A DNA stretch of 64,000 nt from positions 8,024,336 to 8,088,335 of the forward strand of contig ML677385.1 of the NCBI GenBank assembly GCA_007922305.1, given 5' to 3'. The notes below the pieces were generated by a model, which had not been told where the DNA came from, searched no databases, and saw nothing but the letters and a program-made list of their open reading frames with translations. The position numbers and the translations under genes were made by a program. Origin of the DNA: Dermatemys mawii. Taxonomy: Eukaryota > Chordata > Testudines > Dermatemydidae. Positions within the stretch are counted from its first letter, which is position 1. The number at the start of each line of letters is the position of its first letter. Shown piece by piece: positions 34,868 through 46,870 of this stretch.

Positions 34868-34988
34868 TAGGGTGACAGATAGCAAGCGTGAAAAATCCAG
34901 ACGGGGTGAGAAGTAATCAGTGCTTATATAAGAAAAACTCTCAGATATTGGGACTGTCCCTATAAAATCGGGACATCTGGTCACGCTA
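34868..34988. mobile_element. 121-bp hAT-like MITE, near-perfect 8-bp TSD
   Basis: The ends TAGGGTGACAGAT and the reverse complement of ATCTGGTCACGCTA form inverted repeats. The flanks GGTATGTT (34860-34867) and GGTATATT (34989-34996) agree at 7 of 8 positions. The interior 'GGGACTGTCCCTATAAAATC' is typical of a widespread reptile MITE. Confidence 0.75.
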
Positions 34989-35275
34989 GGTATATTTCTT
35001 TGCTGAGTAAAAGTAAACAAGTGTATAATCAATATATATGAGGCGCTATACTGCTAACTATGTAAAATTAGAACTAAAATTAATTCTTTCTTAAGTTTGT
35101 CTTAATTAATTCAACAGAAGCGTTTACATATATGCTGGAAAGTAAACAGGCAACACTTCCCTGAAAGCTTGTTTCACTACCTGGACTCAAGATTTATTAG
35201 GTTAAGGGAGTTTGTCTGGCAGCCATGCAAGACTGATGCAGTGCTGAAATGTCCTCATTTTTTTCTTTGTCACAG

Positions 35276-35449
35276 GGCAAGCTTATTCTACAAAATGAAA
35301 CAGATGGCACTGAACACATCTTTGGCCTTAAGGGAATAGGAACGAAACCTCTTGCACAGGATCATATCGTGATAGACTGTCAAGTGAGACAAATTACTCA
35401 GAAGGTCCTAATGGTGCCCAATTATACCAAGACAAAGTTGACATACAAG
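35276..35449 (+). CDS. CFAP47: CFAP47-like exon C
   Basis: A 174-nt exon (58 codons, phase 0 at both ends) with acceptor TTTTTCTTTGTCACAG and donor AAG|GTACAG. It starts GKLILQNETDGTEHIF and ends NYTKTKLTYK. 'LILQNETDGTEHIFGLKGIG' is a hallmark end-of-ASH-domain strand pattern: strand, short loop, then the 'F.L.G.G' strand closing the sandwich. It is followed by 'KPLAQDHIVIDC' opening the next domain. Reading continues without a break from exon B (TECVTL-GKLILQ) and into exon D (LTYK-VTSDLP). This continuity over four exons is the main evidence that the gene is a single functional locus. Confidence 0.85.
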
Positions 35450-37623
35450 GTACAGTTGTGGAATGTTAGAATACATGTATCTTTGTCAAAGAGGATGCAA
35501 ATAATGGTGTGAAAATTACATAATAAGACTATTGTCATAGTTCCTACTCATTAACTTTCATTTGTCAATAAGAAATTGTTTCTATATCTAATAGGATTCA
35601 GATTGTTATTACTATAGTTGATGTTTCCTTAGGAAGGAATTCTTCTTACTCAAGTGCATGATTTATTATGCATTTCATGAAGAAAGATTTAATTGTTTCT
35701 TACTATTAAATAATACTTTTATTTTCACTCTTTTCACTCAGTATATTTTACCAGTGGATTGAGATAAGCCTGTTTCCATATGTAAAATTAATTGGTACAG
35801 TTTTTATCAGTGTTGCTAACATGAGTATCTTGTAAAGGAGTTCTGTGTCTAGAGCTTAGATATCTCAGTATTCCAAAACAGTGAATATTCAAAGAAAGTT
35901 AGGTTTTAGCCAAAATGACATTTTAACCCTGGCTTCAGTTGGGCGTGTATATGTATTATTTAATATCAATTTTCTATTAATATACAAATGTTATATTTGT
36001 TAAAATAAAACTATTTAGGTTGCATCAAGTGCTTGTATGTAAGGAAATGCCAGATTTACAGTTGCGTATGAAACCCTAATTCTGCCCTTATGTTCTCAAC
36101 AATGGAGATCTAAGAACTCCTTTAAAAAGTCACAAGAATCTTTCATAATGCAATGTGTTAAGCAGTGTACACAGGCATAAGTATCTTCTCCCCATATAAT
36201 ATGTCTAGAATTATAAATTGTCTGTATGCTATTAGAGGCAAGTCCTGTACCCTTTGTGAATATATAGGACTCCCAGGTAGCAAAACCAGTGGCTTCCTGC
36301 ATGCCAATAGGCCGGAGATGGCTGAGGATTGGGACAAGACAAGAGGACCACATCTTTCCTTCCGAGTCACAGAGAAGGTTTTCTAATACTATTCAGGGAA
36401 GATTTTGACTTAGTGAATAAAAATCATCAAAAGCTTTTCTGTGGCTTTTAAAGCTGAGCAGAGAGGGCTGTGGAACTGAGGGCAGGGGGAACAGAGATGC
36501 GGGGAGGTTATTGTAGTGCAAGGCAAGAAAATGAACTCAGAATGAATAGGATACTTCACCTGGGAGCTTCTGTTACAGTTTTGTGGATATCTAGCATGTG
36601 TTTTGCTAGTGCTGGCCTCAGGCAACTGGCCCGAATACAGTTAAGTGAGACCCCAAATAGTCCTCTGCCTTATTAGCCCCTTCCCTCTGCCTTGATGTAC
36701 ATATCATAACGAGCTGCATTGTCATTCCCATTGTGGTCAAGAGTTGCTGACGCACTGAGATTCTGTCTGCCATATGTGCAAGAGGGCGAATAAGCTCCTT
36801 GAACTCTCTCCCACCATTGTGGTGTAGGGAAGTTGTAATTGGACCCCAAGTATACAGTAGTGTTACCATTGTTTAGGTGGATCTTGCTATACTGCATACA
36901 TGAAAGAGGATTTCATTTCTGCACACAGAGAATCTGTTTCCCAATCTAGACTGTACATTTACACTATCAAAAAAAAAATATGATACCTGGACCAGTGGAT
37001 CAGCAATTTTATTTCATTCTACAGTGCAGGAGAAATACTTCAACCCTAGTTATTTACTCTTCCACTTCTGCTTTGACATCCTCTGTTGATGAGATTTCTC
37101 CAGGTTGAAACCATTAGATACAATGGAGCAGAACAAACCAAAGCTTGTAGTGCATGTGAAAATGTTTTACCATTGCTGGAGTAGAATTATGTTAATAGCA
37201 TTATAGGATCATGCTCCAAAAATTATACATCACTGGAAAAAGTGTCCTGTGCCATTTTAGGTAGCTACTCTACATCAGCATGACTGACACCTATCAGAGC
37301 CAGAGGTTGGACATAGGTTCTTCTATGGTTTTTAATATATTTTCTCTGCAGTTCATTCACCTTAAGAATACACATGCTTCTTTATAAAGGACTATGTGGT
37401 AAATTGTAACTGTTGGCAATTACAGTTGTTCATAGCCTTTGGAAAGAGAGCTAACCACAGGTGCTGGCATATTTAGGCAGTGTGTGTTGCTGGGGATATC
37501 ACAGTGTAGAACTGTAAATCCTGGAAAAATTACAGCCCAGAGGGAGGGAGACATGGTTCTCTGCCCAAGAGAGGTGATGGCTGAGGAGCCAGGAACCTAG
37601 AATGAGTGCTCTTGGGAGACCAC
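35450..37623. other. Start of intron C-D, unassigned
   Basis: AT-rich with no classified repeat. Several ORFs at about 36096-36900 have no recognised product. Confidence 0.45.
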
Positions 37624-38221
37624 TGTCACGGAGTCAGACCAGAACGGTATAGGAGAGTGCTGGAAGGCAGGTATATCAGCCTCAGGATGTGCAGGTCCCT
37701 GTTCCCTGGATAGCCAAACAAAGGCTACTCCAGACCAATCAGGAAGCTTCTAGAAAGGAGTAGAAACAGCTAGCCTGATTGGGACACCTGAAGCCAATCA
37801 GGCACTGGCTGAAACCAGATAAAAACCTCCCAGTTAGTCAGGTGGACTGTGGGTGTCAGGAGCTGTGGGAGGAAGTTATGCTATTGGTGAGACTGAGTGG
37901 TGGACAACATATCGTACGCAAGGAAGGAGGCCCTGAAGTAAGGGTGAAGTGGAGTTTGAAGAAGTGGGGACTGCTGTGGGGAAGTAGCCCAGAGAATTGT
38001 ATTGTGTTTTGTGGATAAAAGGTCAGCCATCTTAGCTGATTCTGTTAGGGTCCCTGGGCTGGAGTCTGGAGTAGAGAGAGGGCCCGGGCTCCCCACTTTT
38101 CTGCCTCCCTTAATTAGTTACTGAGAAAGGGAGGTCACTCTGGGCCTAGATGAGTTTCTGAGGCCCTTAAATCTGCCAGGAAGCGCAGGACCCACAAATA
38201 CAGACTCGGAACTTTGTCACA
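37624..38221. mobile_element. LTR-like element related to 16444-17237
   Basis: It begins TGTCACGGAGTCAGACC and ends GAACTTTGTCACA, with a CCAC or ACCAC duplication (4-5 bp, register ambiguous) around it. It shares 'GGCCCTGAAGTAAGGGTGAA', 'GGGAAGTAGCCCAGAGAATT' and 'AGGGTCCCTGGGCTGGAG' in order with the GTGAG-flanked element at 16444, which identifies one family. Confidence 0.7.
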
Positions 38222-38365
38222 CCACATATAGAAGAATCTTGGTGTTCATAACTCTGGAGTTACGAAATTACCAGTTAACCACACACTTAATTTGGAACTG
38301 GAAGTACACATCTTCCTTCTGCATAGTAAAGTTTCAAAGATGTATTAAGCCAATGTTCAGCTCTT

Positions 38366-40010
38366 CACGAGAGGTCCCTGTGGATGCTCCACCCCAGGTG
38401 TAGGTGTGCGCCTGTGCCTCCACTTGGAAAGTCCTACAGCAGTGCCCATAGGCCATTGTCTGTTGAACTGTCGTGTGCACGATCCGGACTCCTCAGTTAC
38501 TTCTCAATAGTCCGCATCCTCTGCAGACAGAGCTCTGCAATCCTGTTCAGACCTAGTTTTCAGTCAGATTAGTAAATAGTTATTTAGTGTTAGCCAGTTT
38601 ATATCGTTAGTGTTTTATTACTAAGTTTCATTTCTTTCTTTATTTAAAAAAAATTCTTTCAACTGATACTAACCCCCGTGATGCTGGGCTCACTGGGTTT
38701 CAAATGGTGCACCTCATGTAGCGAGGCAATGCCAGTGTCAGATGGACATTCACAATGTGTCCTCTGTCTGGGTTAATCCCATATTTCCCAGAAGTGTGTC
38801 CATTGCAGCAAACTTAAAGCTAGGGCATGAAGAGGCGGGGATCTGAGGCTGAAACTCAGACTCGTGGAGAAGTCCCTGAAACAATAGCCCCCTGGGTCAC
38901 CGGCTCATTTGCCACCTAGGTCCCCAAAATCAATGGAACCAGCGACTTAAATCTGCTAACCATCCTAACTCGTCAACTGTTCAAACCTGTCGCATCTTGC
39001 TCCTTGTTACACCTGTCCATGAAAGTATTCTTTCTGGTTGCCATAACGTCTGTGAGACATGCAGGGGAGGTCAGGGCACTTATGGCTGATCTTGCACCCC
39101 ATACTACCTTTCTTAAGGACAAAGTTATAGTACACACCCATCCCAAATTCTTACCCAGAGTGCACTCATCCTTCCACATTAATGAACCACTGCATCTCCC
39201 CTCTTTCTTCCCCAAGCCACATGGTTCAAGGTGATCAAGCACACGCTGAATATTAGAAGGGCTCTGGCCTTTTATCTGGACAGAATGAAACCATTTTGGG
39301 CTACTTCCAAAACTCTTTGTATCCATAGCAGAATGGACCAAGAGAGTGCCCATATCCACACAGAGGCTCTCTAAATGGATATCTGGCTGTATTCGAATGT
39401 GCTACCAGCTAAGGGGCATTCAGCCTCCAACAACTGTCAGAGCGCATTCCACGAGGTCCATCTCGATGTCCACAGCATTTCTAAACAATATCCCATTAGA
39501 CATTTGCAAGGCTCTCACCTGGGCATCCAAACGTTATGCTATCACACAGGGTCCTAAAACACATACTCAGCTTGGCCAAGCAGTACTTTCCGCTGCTTTA
39601 TTTCCTATTCCGAACCCCAATCATCCTAAAAGGCACTGCTTTACAGTCACCTGGAGTGGAGCACCCACCGGGACACCTTTCAAAGAAGAATAAAAGGTTA
39701 CTCACCTTGTGCAGTAACTGATGTTCTTTGAGATGAGTGTCCCTCTGGGTGCTCCACTACTCACCCTTCTTCCCTCTACTTCAAAGCTAGATACAGGCTC
39801 TGAGGTAGAGAAGGAACTGCGGAGTCTAGGTTACGCATGCCACACTTCAAAAGGTGACGGCACACAAGGCAGGCACTGTATGTGTGCGACTCATATGGGC
39901 ATTGCTGTAGGATTCTCTGAGCGGAGGCACGGGCACACCTAGACCTGGAGAGGGCACCCACGGGGACACTTATCTCGAAGAACCTCAGGTACTGCACAAG
40001 GTGAGTAACC
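38366..40010 (+). mobile_element. Decayed DIRS-type retrotransposon fragment
   Basis: The left sequence (about 38366-38430; GTCCCTGTGGATGCTCCACC) is inverted at the right (about 39915-39985; 'GAGAGGGCACCCACGGGGAC'). A second inverted pair lies inside the right end: GATGTTCTTTGAGATGAGTG at 39721 against the reverse complement of 'CTTATCTCGAAGAACCTCAG' at about 39970-39989. An ORF remnant with a cysteine-rich gag-like segment lies near 38690-38830. It is followed by tyrosine recombinase remnants. Inverted ends and a tyrosine recombinase define DIRS elements and distinguish them from LTR elements. Confidence 0.7.
39004..39690 (+). pseudogene. DIRS tyrosine recombinase remnant
   Basis: Two open segments flank a broken stretch at about 39235-39345. 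The first includes 'VFFLVAITSVRHAGEVRAL' and 'VHTHPKFLPRVHSSFHIN', the N-side of the catalytic domain with the first Arg region. The second includes 'LSKWISGCIRMCYQL' and 'VRAHSTRSISMSTAFLNN', which carries the H-x-x-R motif (RAHSTR), then 'ALTWAS'. That order is characteristic of DIRS-family tyrosine recombinases. Frameshifts and the interruption make it non-functional. The upstream gag/RT regions are mostly absent, so the copy is internally deleted as well. Confidence 0.72.
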
Positions 40011-40055
40011 TTCTCTTGTAAACTTTTGAAAGAACAATCGTAAAGTTTTGTTCCG

Positions 40056-41491
40056 TGTTACGAATGTAACCCTTCTGCCCATCAGAGTTGGCAGCAACAA
40101 GGGCCGGGTTCAGTATCCAGGGGTTCCATTCTAATAGCACAATACAAAAACCGGCTCGAGCCCCCACCCAGTGACCTGGGACAACCATATACCACCCCTC
40201 TGGGCGTCTGTAAGAGACAATACTTCCCCTCTCGCAAGCACAGAGTCTGAGTGTACCAAAGCCTTTTAATAACAAGGAGAAACAATGTGGCATTATATTG
40301 GGGTAACACCACAAACAAGGTTAATAAACCAAACCATGAACCAGAAGCCCCCCTCCCAGCAAATAGGCCGTGGCCTTCCCTTTGGCTCTTGAGTTCCACA
40401 ACCCCAAAAAGTGACTCAATAGTCCCAAAAGTCCAACAGCCCAAGAGTCTCTGTTCTTGGTCAGTGCAGAGTTCAAAAGTCAATGGGCAGAGTCTTACCT
40501 CCCAGCCTGGGTGGAAATGGAGGGTAGGGCAAGGGGCACCTTATGTGATCCGAGGCCAACTGTGCCGCCTCTCTGTGGGGTTCCGCTGCAGCCCTCACCG
40601 CAATCCGCTCTGCTCGCCGATACTCGAACTGCTCTGCAGTGCCAGTCACTCCGCTAGCCATCCTGCTAGCTGACACACGGACAGCTCTGCGGTGCCAGTC
40701 ACTCCGTCAGCAGCACAAACGGCTCCGCTAGTCAACACACGGACTGCTCTGTGCCAGCCACTCCGCCAGCCACATGAACTGCACCCAGGAACCGCTCGGC
40801 TGAGTCCGCTGCTTTGCTCTGCTAGCTGCACAAATTGCTTGGTGCCACCGACATGCCTTTAGGCCCGCCCCTACTTAACACAGTGCTCAGTAGTTTCAGT
40901 TCTTAAGTGATTTCAGCTCTTAGTGGGGGGGGGGGGCACCTTGGCACAGGTACACCAGCAGACCCAAAGTGAATTCAACTTAGCAGGCTGAACCTAGACT
41001 CCTAAGAGAATCAAAATTAGCTCTAACATTCCACAGTGGAGAGAGGCAAGGTGCAATAGGTCTGGGGGGCCCTTAGACAAGTACCTCACCAAAAGGTATA
41101 GAAACCTGCCCATGGCCTCTCTCAATCTCAGAGCGTTCTGAAGCGCGTGGCCCTTGACCAGTGAGTGCTACTTAGATGATGGCGAGTCCCTCCATCATAA
41201 CAAGGGCCAAGTACATGCCCATAGTCCTTCATTCACATGATCAGGGTAACATCACTTTATCATTCCTGCCCCAGTAACATAGGAACTGGGGCTCCCACAT
41301 CAGCCGAAGTGGCCATGTGGGCTGCTGTGAGCTCAGGCTAGGCGTGGTGGGTGTGCCTATGCAAATTGATCAGCCCCAAAGTTATTCACTGCTCACTGCA
41401 ATTCCCATAATTCACCACCAGATGTCAGAATAGATCTCATTCCTGACACTGCTTACACGAACAACCACCATTCCCGAGGTATTTGTAACAG
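40056..41491. mobile_element. Unclassified LTR-like repeat
   Basis: GC-rich repeat text between TGTTACGAATGTAACCC and GAGGTATTTGTAACA. The two ends are inverted (TGTTACGAAT against TGTTACAAAT). It includes short repeats of 'TGCCAGTCACTCCG' at about 40640-40760 and a G-run of 13-14 at 40925-40938. The left and right flanks do not match as a TSD, so the exact ends are provisional. Confidence 0.5.
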
Positions 41492-42497
41492 TGAGGTTCT
41501 ACTGTAGAAGGAATACTGGTGCAGTTGCCCTGAACTGTGACACCTCTTAGCCCAATTACCTCAGTTTCTGGGTTTGGAGAAGCAGACAGCCCTGATCCGC
41601 AGCATGTTATCTGTTGCTCTGTTTGTATCCCCTCTTGGGCAGCTGATGATAGCCTGTTCAGCCCTCATCCCCTCATTCTTACATAGATCAGCATCTTTAA
41701 GACTGTAGTATCCCCTTTATTCCTAGGCTCAGGATGGGGAAGAGTAAAGTTTGCAAATATAGTTGGAGGCAGGCTAGGAATATTACCCAATTAATGGCTT
41801 TCCTGTTTTCCCCAAAGAACCTTGATATTCTCTGATAGTACTTTATTTTTGCCAGGGTTTCATTTCCTGCTGGTTTCCACCTTTGACTGAACTCTATGCA
41901 GCTAGGCAAGATAATATCACATAAGGAAACTGAGGTGCACATGATATTTGTAAAAATGTATATATTTTAATTTTCTTCACTTTGATGAAGTGCAGGTAGC
42001 TGTGAGAGTTCTCACATCTGTACTGAAATGTACCAGTAGTTGAGAAACCATAATAATTTATATCTATGTTCATAAAGATTTTACTGCCCAATTAGCACTT
42101 AGATATTAGGTAATTTTATCTTGAGGAGTGTAAATCAGCATCTGTGTTCCATTTTTCATAACTAGATATATTGAATCATTATTTTAATAAAAATGTTAAA
42201 AGTTAATTACATTGTTCGTATGTTCCACAGCTTCTGAAAAATCGGTATGTATCTCTGAGTTGTACAGCCCAAACATAGGTGAGAGGACAAGGGTTAAATA
42301 GAATGAGATCAATAAAAATTCCCTTTTTTCCCCCCTAAGTCAAGCAAAAAAATCCTCTTCCTTCTGAAACTTGAATGACAGAGTACTTTTCCTTCACTTG
42401 ATAGGTGAGAACATTATTCATATCTGGAGAACGAATACATGTTTTAGTCTGCATCTATGATTTAAATGCCTGTGTACCCACCATTCCAGATCAAGGT
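41492..42497. other. Unassigned intronic DNA
   Basis: No recognised feature. Confidence 0.45.
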
Positions 42498-42597
42498 TGT
42501 GATTTTCAAAGCGACCCTGAGTTAGGTGCCCAGATCCTATTGAAATTCAGTGAGAGTTGCGTGCCTGACTCATTCAAACACCTTTGAAAATCGCACC
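42498..42597. mobile_element. About 100-bp palindromic MITE
   Basis: Starts TGTGATTTTCAAAGCG and ends 'CCTTTGAAAATCGCAC', inverted copies of one terminal sequence. 'GTTAGGTGCCCAG' and 'GCGTGCCTGAC' form the inner arms. No coding capacity. Confidence 0.65.
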
Positions 42598-43639
42598 TTA
42601 AGTAAAAAAGTGTGTATTTTAACTATATACCTACCTACAAAGCTTTCAATGACAAAAGAAACAATGCAAAAACTCTTATTTAAAGTTATTTTAAGCTTGA
42701 ATACAATGTGTGAAGTATTTTCCACTGCTAAAAGTACTGATGTATCTTAGGCAGGGCTTTATCTTATGCAGAACATTAGATCAAAATTATGCATCACGGA
42801 GTCCAGAAGTATGTGATGACCCCTGCCCACCTTGCTCACACAAACACTCCTATCTACCACTGTAGTCAGTATAGGGTTCTTTCAACCATTTGTTTACTTT
42901 GATAGTCAGTTCATTTTATCCTGCTCCAAATTTTATATTTTCAGCATGATGCAAATTTTTGTATCGATGAGTAACTATATTGTAGAAGTTGCCAGGACAA
43001 TGATTTTGACTTTTGGGTAGGGGTCATTTGGAGCACTAGGCATTCAAGAAGGCCTGGTATTTAGTATTTTGAAGGAGATGATGGCTTTTGATACTGAGTT
43101 TCTATTTAACCCCTTGCTAACTTGGGCAGAGGCAGAAGTCACTTCAGATTTGGGGAAGGGAAGTTTGAATTCCTCATTCCATACCCACTAGCTCTTCACA
43201 GCCCATCAAGGACCTTCACAATTCTGTTCTTTTGTATTTATCCACACTCTTCTCTTTATCCCTTCTACTCTGCCAGTATTGACAATGTCCTACTACTACT
43301 TCTTGCTTGTTCTTCCTACAAATCTCTTTTTATATTCTTCTTCATTACCCCTTATGAATAGAATGTCCTCCCTTAACTGATTTGCAAAATTAATACCTTT
43401 ATCCTATTCATGGCCCCAGGTGCTACTATATTATGTATATTTAATAATTCTATACAAGAGTCCTGACCATAGGGTTTACCATTCAATTAACATATTTATA
43501 TTGACTTTGAAGGACACTAAACACTAGATTGTAGCTTTAAAAATCCACAGTGAAGAGGCAAACAACTTAATTAGTTTGAAGAGAGACAAAATTATGAGTG
43601 CAACTGTAGGATGGTAGAGAGTAGGGCTGAACAACCGTG
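42598..43639. other. Unassigned intronic DNA
   Basis: No recognised feature. Confidence 0.45.
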
Positions 43640-44040
43640 GGGCTCATTTCCAGTTTGTCTTATGTTCACAGAGCTCATGGATCAGGGTTTCATCTGGCCA
43701 CCTGCAGGGGTCAGGAAAGGATTTTTTTCCCAGTGTATTCTGGGAGAGGGCTTTTTTATCCATTTCTTCTGAAGCATCGGGGATGGCTGTGGCTAGAGGT
43801 GAAACATTGGATGGGGAGAGCCAGGGCTCTGAGCTGGTACCAAGAAGTCTTTCTCTGAGGTGCTTGACTGGCTGGTTCTTGCTCACATGCTCAGGGCCTA
43901 ACTGATCACCATATGTGGGGTTGAAATAGAAATTTCCCCCAGGTCAGAATGGCAGTGACCTTTGGGGGTGGCGGGGTGGAGGTTGCCTTCTAGTGCAGCA
44001 TTGTGTGTACAGGTCACTGGCCAGAATTATCCCACTTAAA
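43640..44040 (+). mobile_element. CR1 LINE 3' end (older subfamily)
   Basis: It shares 'GGCTGGTTCTTGCTCACATG', 'CCTAACTGATCACCATATG' and 'ACAGGTCACTGGCCAGAATT' with the 25865 CR1 type, so it is the same subfamily. It is truncated. Confidence 0.65.
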
Positions 44041-44864
44041 GACGGAACCCACAATGCAGCTGCTCCTAGACTGGATTGCCGGTTACCAACCAGGACTCCT
44101 CTAGCAGCTCTAATGGTGGTTGGCCCCTGCAGGAGAATTTCCTTTGGGAGATATGAATAGCAGCTAATTAAGGTGATTCAAAACAGCATTTTCAAAACCT
44201 ATGTATTGTCTATTCACCCAATGATATATGACAAGTAGGGAAAAGGGCTAAAACAAGAAAAGCCTACACATTTGGCTCTTACTTATACCTATTGAAGGTT
44301 CTCTCATTCTGTTTCCCCTCAAGCAGCTGCTGACTGCTTGCCCGTCCTTCCTTTTTATTTTTTAACTGTTAGGGTTCTTTAGATCTTAGGCCCCAGACCT
44401 GAAAATATAAGTCTGTTAACCTGGATGGAGCCAGGCTGGAAGACACTTCCTGATTAATAGCCCACCCATTGTTTTCTTAAGGACCCTTGAAGTATTTTCC
44501 CAGAAGGTATTTTTTCTCTAGTCATTGTTTAATTTATCACCTTTCCCAACTATCAAAATGAACCAGTCCTTTCACACAGTCCAGTAACTCAATATGGCTA
44601 TCCATTGACTCTCTTGCTAGCTAGGTCACAGAGTCTTAAAATTATTATATATTAACCTCACATTCTCCCAGTTTTGTCACTTTTGTGTCATTTAGAATTC
44701 AGTTGATGCTGAGAATTGAGAGATAAAGAGGTTAAGTTCTTACATGATTTGAACTTCAGAATTCTGACAAAAGGTCACATATCAGATCTGCATACTTTTG
44801 CTGTGGAATTTTAATGGGATCCTTCCTTTGAAAGTAACCCTTTAGTTTCTTTTATGTGAAAAAA
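44041..44864. other. Unassigned intronic DNA
   Basis: No recognised feature. Confidence 0.45.
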
Positions 44865-45668
44865 TAGGGCTGTCAAACGATTAAAAATTAATCATGATTA
44901 ATTGTCTGATTAATCACACTGTTAAAAACAATAGAATACCATTTATTTAAATATTTTTGGATATGTTCTACATTTTCCAGTATATATTGATTTCAAGTTA
45001 AAATACAGAATACAAAGTATACAGTGCTCACTTTATATTTATTTTTGATTTATATTTTTACAGTGCAAATATTTGTAAAGTATTTTTCAATTCACTTAAT
45101 ACAATACTGTAGTGCAATCACTTTATCGTGAAAGTTAAACTTACAAATGTAGAATTATGTACAAAAATAACTGCATTCAAAAATAAAACAATGTAAAACT
45201 TTAGAGCCTACAAGTCCACTCAGTCCTACTTCTTGTTCAACCAATTGCTCAGACAAACAAGTTTGTTTACATTTTCAGGAGATCATGCTTATTGTTTACA
45301 ATGTCACCTGAAAGTGAGAACAGGCCTTCACATGCCATTACTGTAACTAGCATTGCAAGATATTTATGTGCCAGATTTGCTAAAGATTCATACGGCCCTT
45401 CATGCTTTGACCACCATTCCAAAGGACATGCATCCCTGCTGATTATGGGTTCTGCTCAATAACAGTACAAAGCAGTGCGGACCAATGCATATTCATTTTC
45501 ATCATCTGAGTCAAATGCCACCAGCAGAAGATTAATTTTCTTTTTTGGTGGTTTTTTTTTTTTTGAGTGTCTTCAGCATGGAAGCATGTTCTCTGGAATG
45601 GTGGTTGAAGCGTGAAGGGGCATATGAATGTTTAGCATATCTGGCCCATGAATATCTTGCAATGCTGG
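44865..45668. mobile_element. Fold-back hAT element, truncated copy 2
   Basis: The left end TAGGGCTGTCAAACGATTAA is the same as the left end of 58116. The left arm (minus orientation of the hAT transposase end) runs to about 45540. After a loop of about 50 bp, a plus-oriented segment starting ATGGAAGCATGTTCTCTGG (about 45578) repeats the same C-terminal text ('EWWLK', 'AHEYLAMLV'). It is cut at 45668 by the repeat beginning TGTGACAGG. The inner part is about 330 bp shorter than in the 58116 copy. Confidence 0.75.
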
Positions 45669-45905
45669 TGTGACAGGTTGGGTCACAGAGACCCCCCCTT
45701 GGGACTGTCACTTGATGGCGCTGAGACTACCTCTGAGCCCGTTTTCCCTGCCATTTTGGGTCTTCAGTACCCTATCTTGTTGAGCCAGACATGCTACCCT
45801 GCTACAACACAGACCCAGGTCTGAAACACATCCCCCAAAACTGCAGACTTAACTGAAAACGACTTAGAAAGTGTTTCTGTCTCTAGCACCCAGATACCCA
45901 GTAGA
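45669..45905 (+). mobile_element. LTR-like repeat 5' end, inserted in the hAT copy
   Basis: Begins TGTGACAGGTTGGGTCACAG. It matches, from memory, the left end of the same long repeat whose right end is seen at 23730-24266. It truncates the fold-back hAT copy at its left side. No resumption of the hAT sequence was found on its right. Confidence 0.5.
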
Positions 45906-46797
45906 ATACTGCAAATGCTTCTTTTAAAAAGTAAATCATGTAAATCAGAATTTTTATCCTTCTGAAATGCTTTCTAGAATTAAACTGATTAAAGGCATGG
46001 CCAAAAATCTTGTAGCAAGTTTAAAACCCTGCTGACTGAGATTTGTTTTAATTCATACAGAAGGGATGTTGAAGGGATGTTGTGTTGTGTTCCCTTACCT
46101 ATCCATTCCTCCCAGACACACAGCTTCACAGACCTCAGTTTCTTACCTCAGTCCAAACTGAAGATTGAATGTATGGCTATGTAATAGAATGTGCAGGTCC
46201 TTTGAGATTCCAGGGTATGCGTCTGTGAAGGTGGTAGTTTCTATCCCCGTTTTATCACTAGAGATATGCCCTCGTTGGATCTGACTAGTCTTGGGGAGTT
46301 AAGTTCCTAAAGTGTGTGTGAACCGGAGTCACCCCTTCATCTAAGTAAAGCTGAGACTATTTCTAAACTACAAAGATAAATAAACCAATGTTAGATCGAC
46401 TTACAGACACTGCATTAATTATTGCAGTGGCTGATGTCCACATTACCCTGCTTGGGTCGGTGGCATATGTTCTCACCAGTAGTGCTTCCACCAACCTGCG
46501 AGGGGCAATGTGGGAGCTGAGAGCCTGGTCTTTCAGCTTTCCTGGCAGTTCCCTACAGCTGCCCCATAGGCTCGCCGGCTCCTGGCAGGCTGCTCCCAGC
46601 TCTCTGTGCCCCATCAGGAGTAGAGAGGTAGCCACCTGGTGCTTTTTACTTCCCTATTCCCCATTGGGAGCAGGATGGAAGCTGCCTGGGGCTTCTTGTC
46701 TCCTCATTCCCTGCTTGGAAAGGTGGGAAGCAGGGTTAAGCTGCCCTAGCTTCTTGGTCTCTCCTGCTCCCTGCTGGAAACTGGACAGCCTTAACAT
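45906..46797. other. Unassigned intronic DNA
   Basis: The GC-rich block at about 46480-46790 could be another old repeat, but no ends or homology were recognised. A duplication GAAGGGATGTT occurs at about 46070. Confidence 0.4.
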
Positions 46798-46870
46798 AAT
46801 AATGGCCACATTGGTCAGATCAAAGGTCCATCTAGCCCTGTATCCTGTCTTCCGATGTGTTACCCTAGCA
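46798..46870 (-). mobile_element. CR1 LINE short 3' fragment (antisense)
   Basis: 'CACATTGGTCAGATCAAAGG' followed by TCCATCTAGCCCTGTATCC is the antisense of the CR1 3' end. Confidence 0.75.

Noticed and set aside
40056..41491. Full retroviral element
   Set aside because: No gag/pol/env frames and no matched target duplication; only LTR-like text is present.
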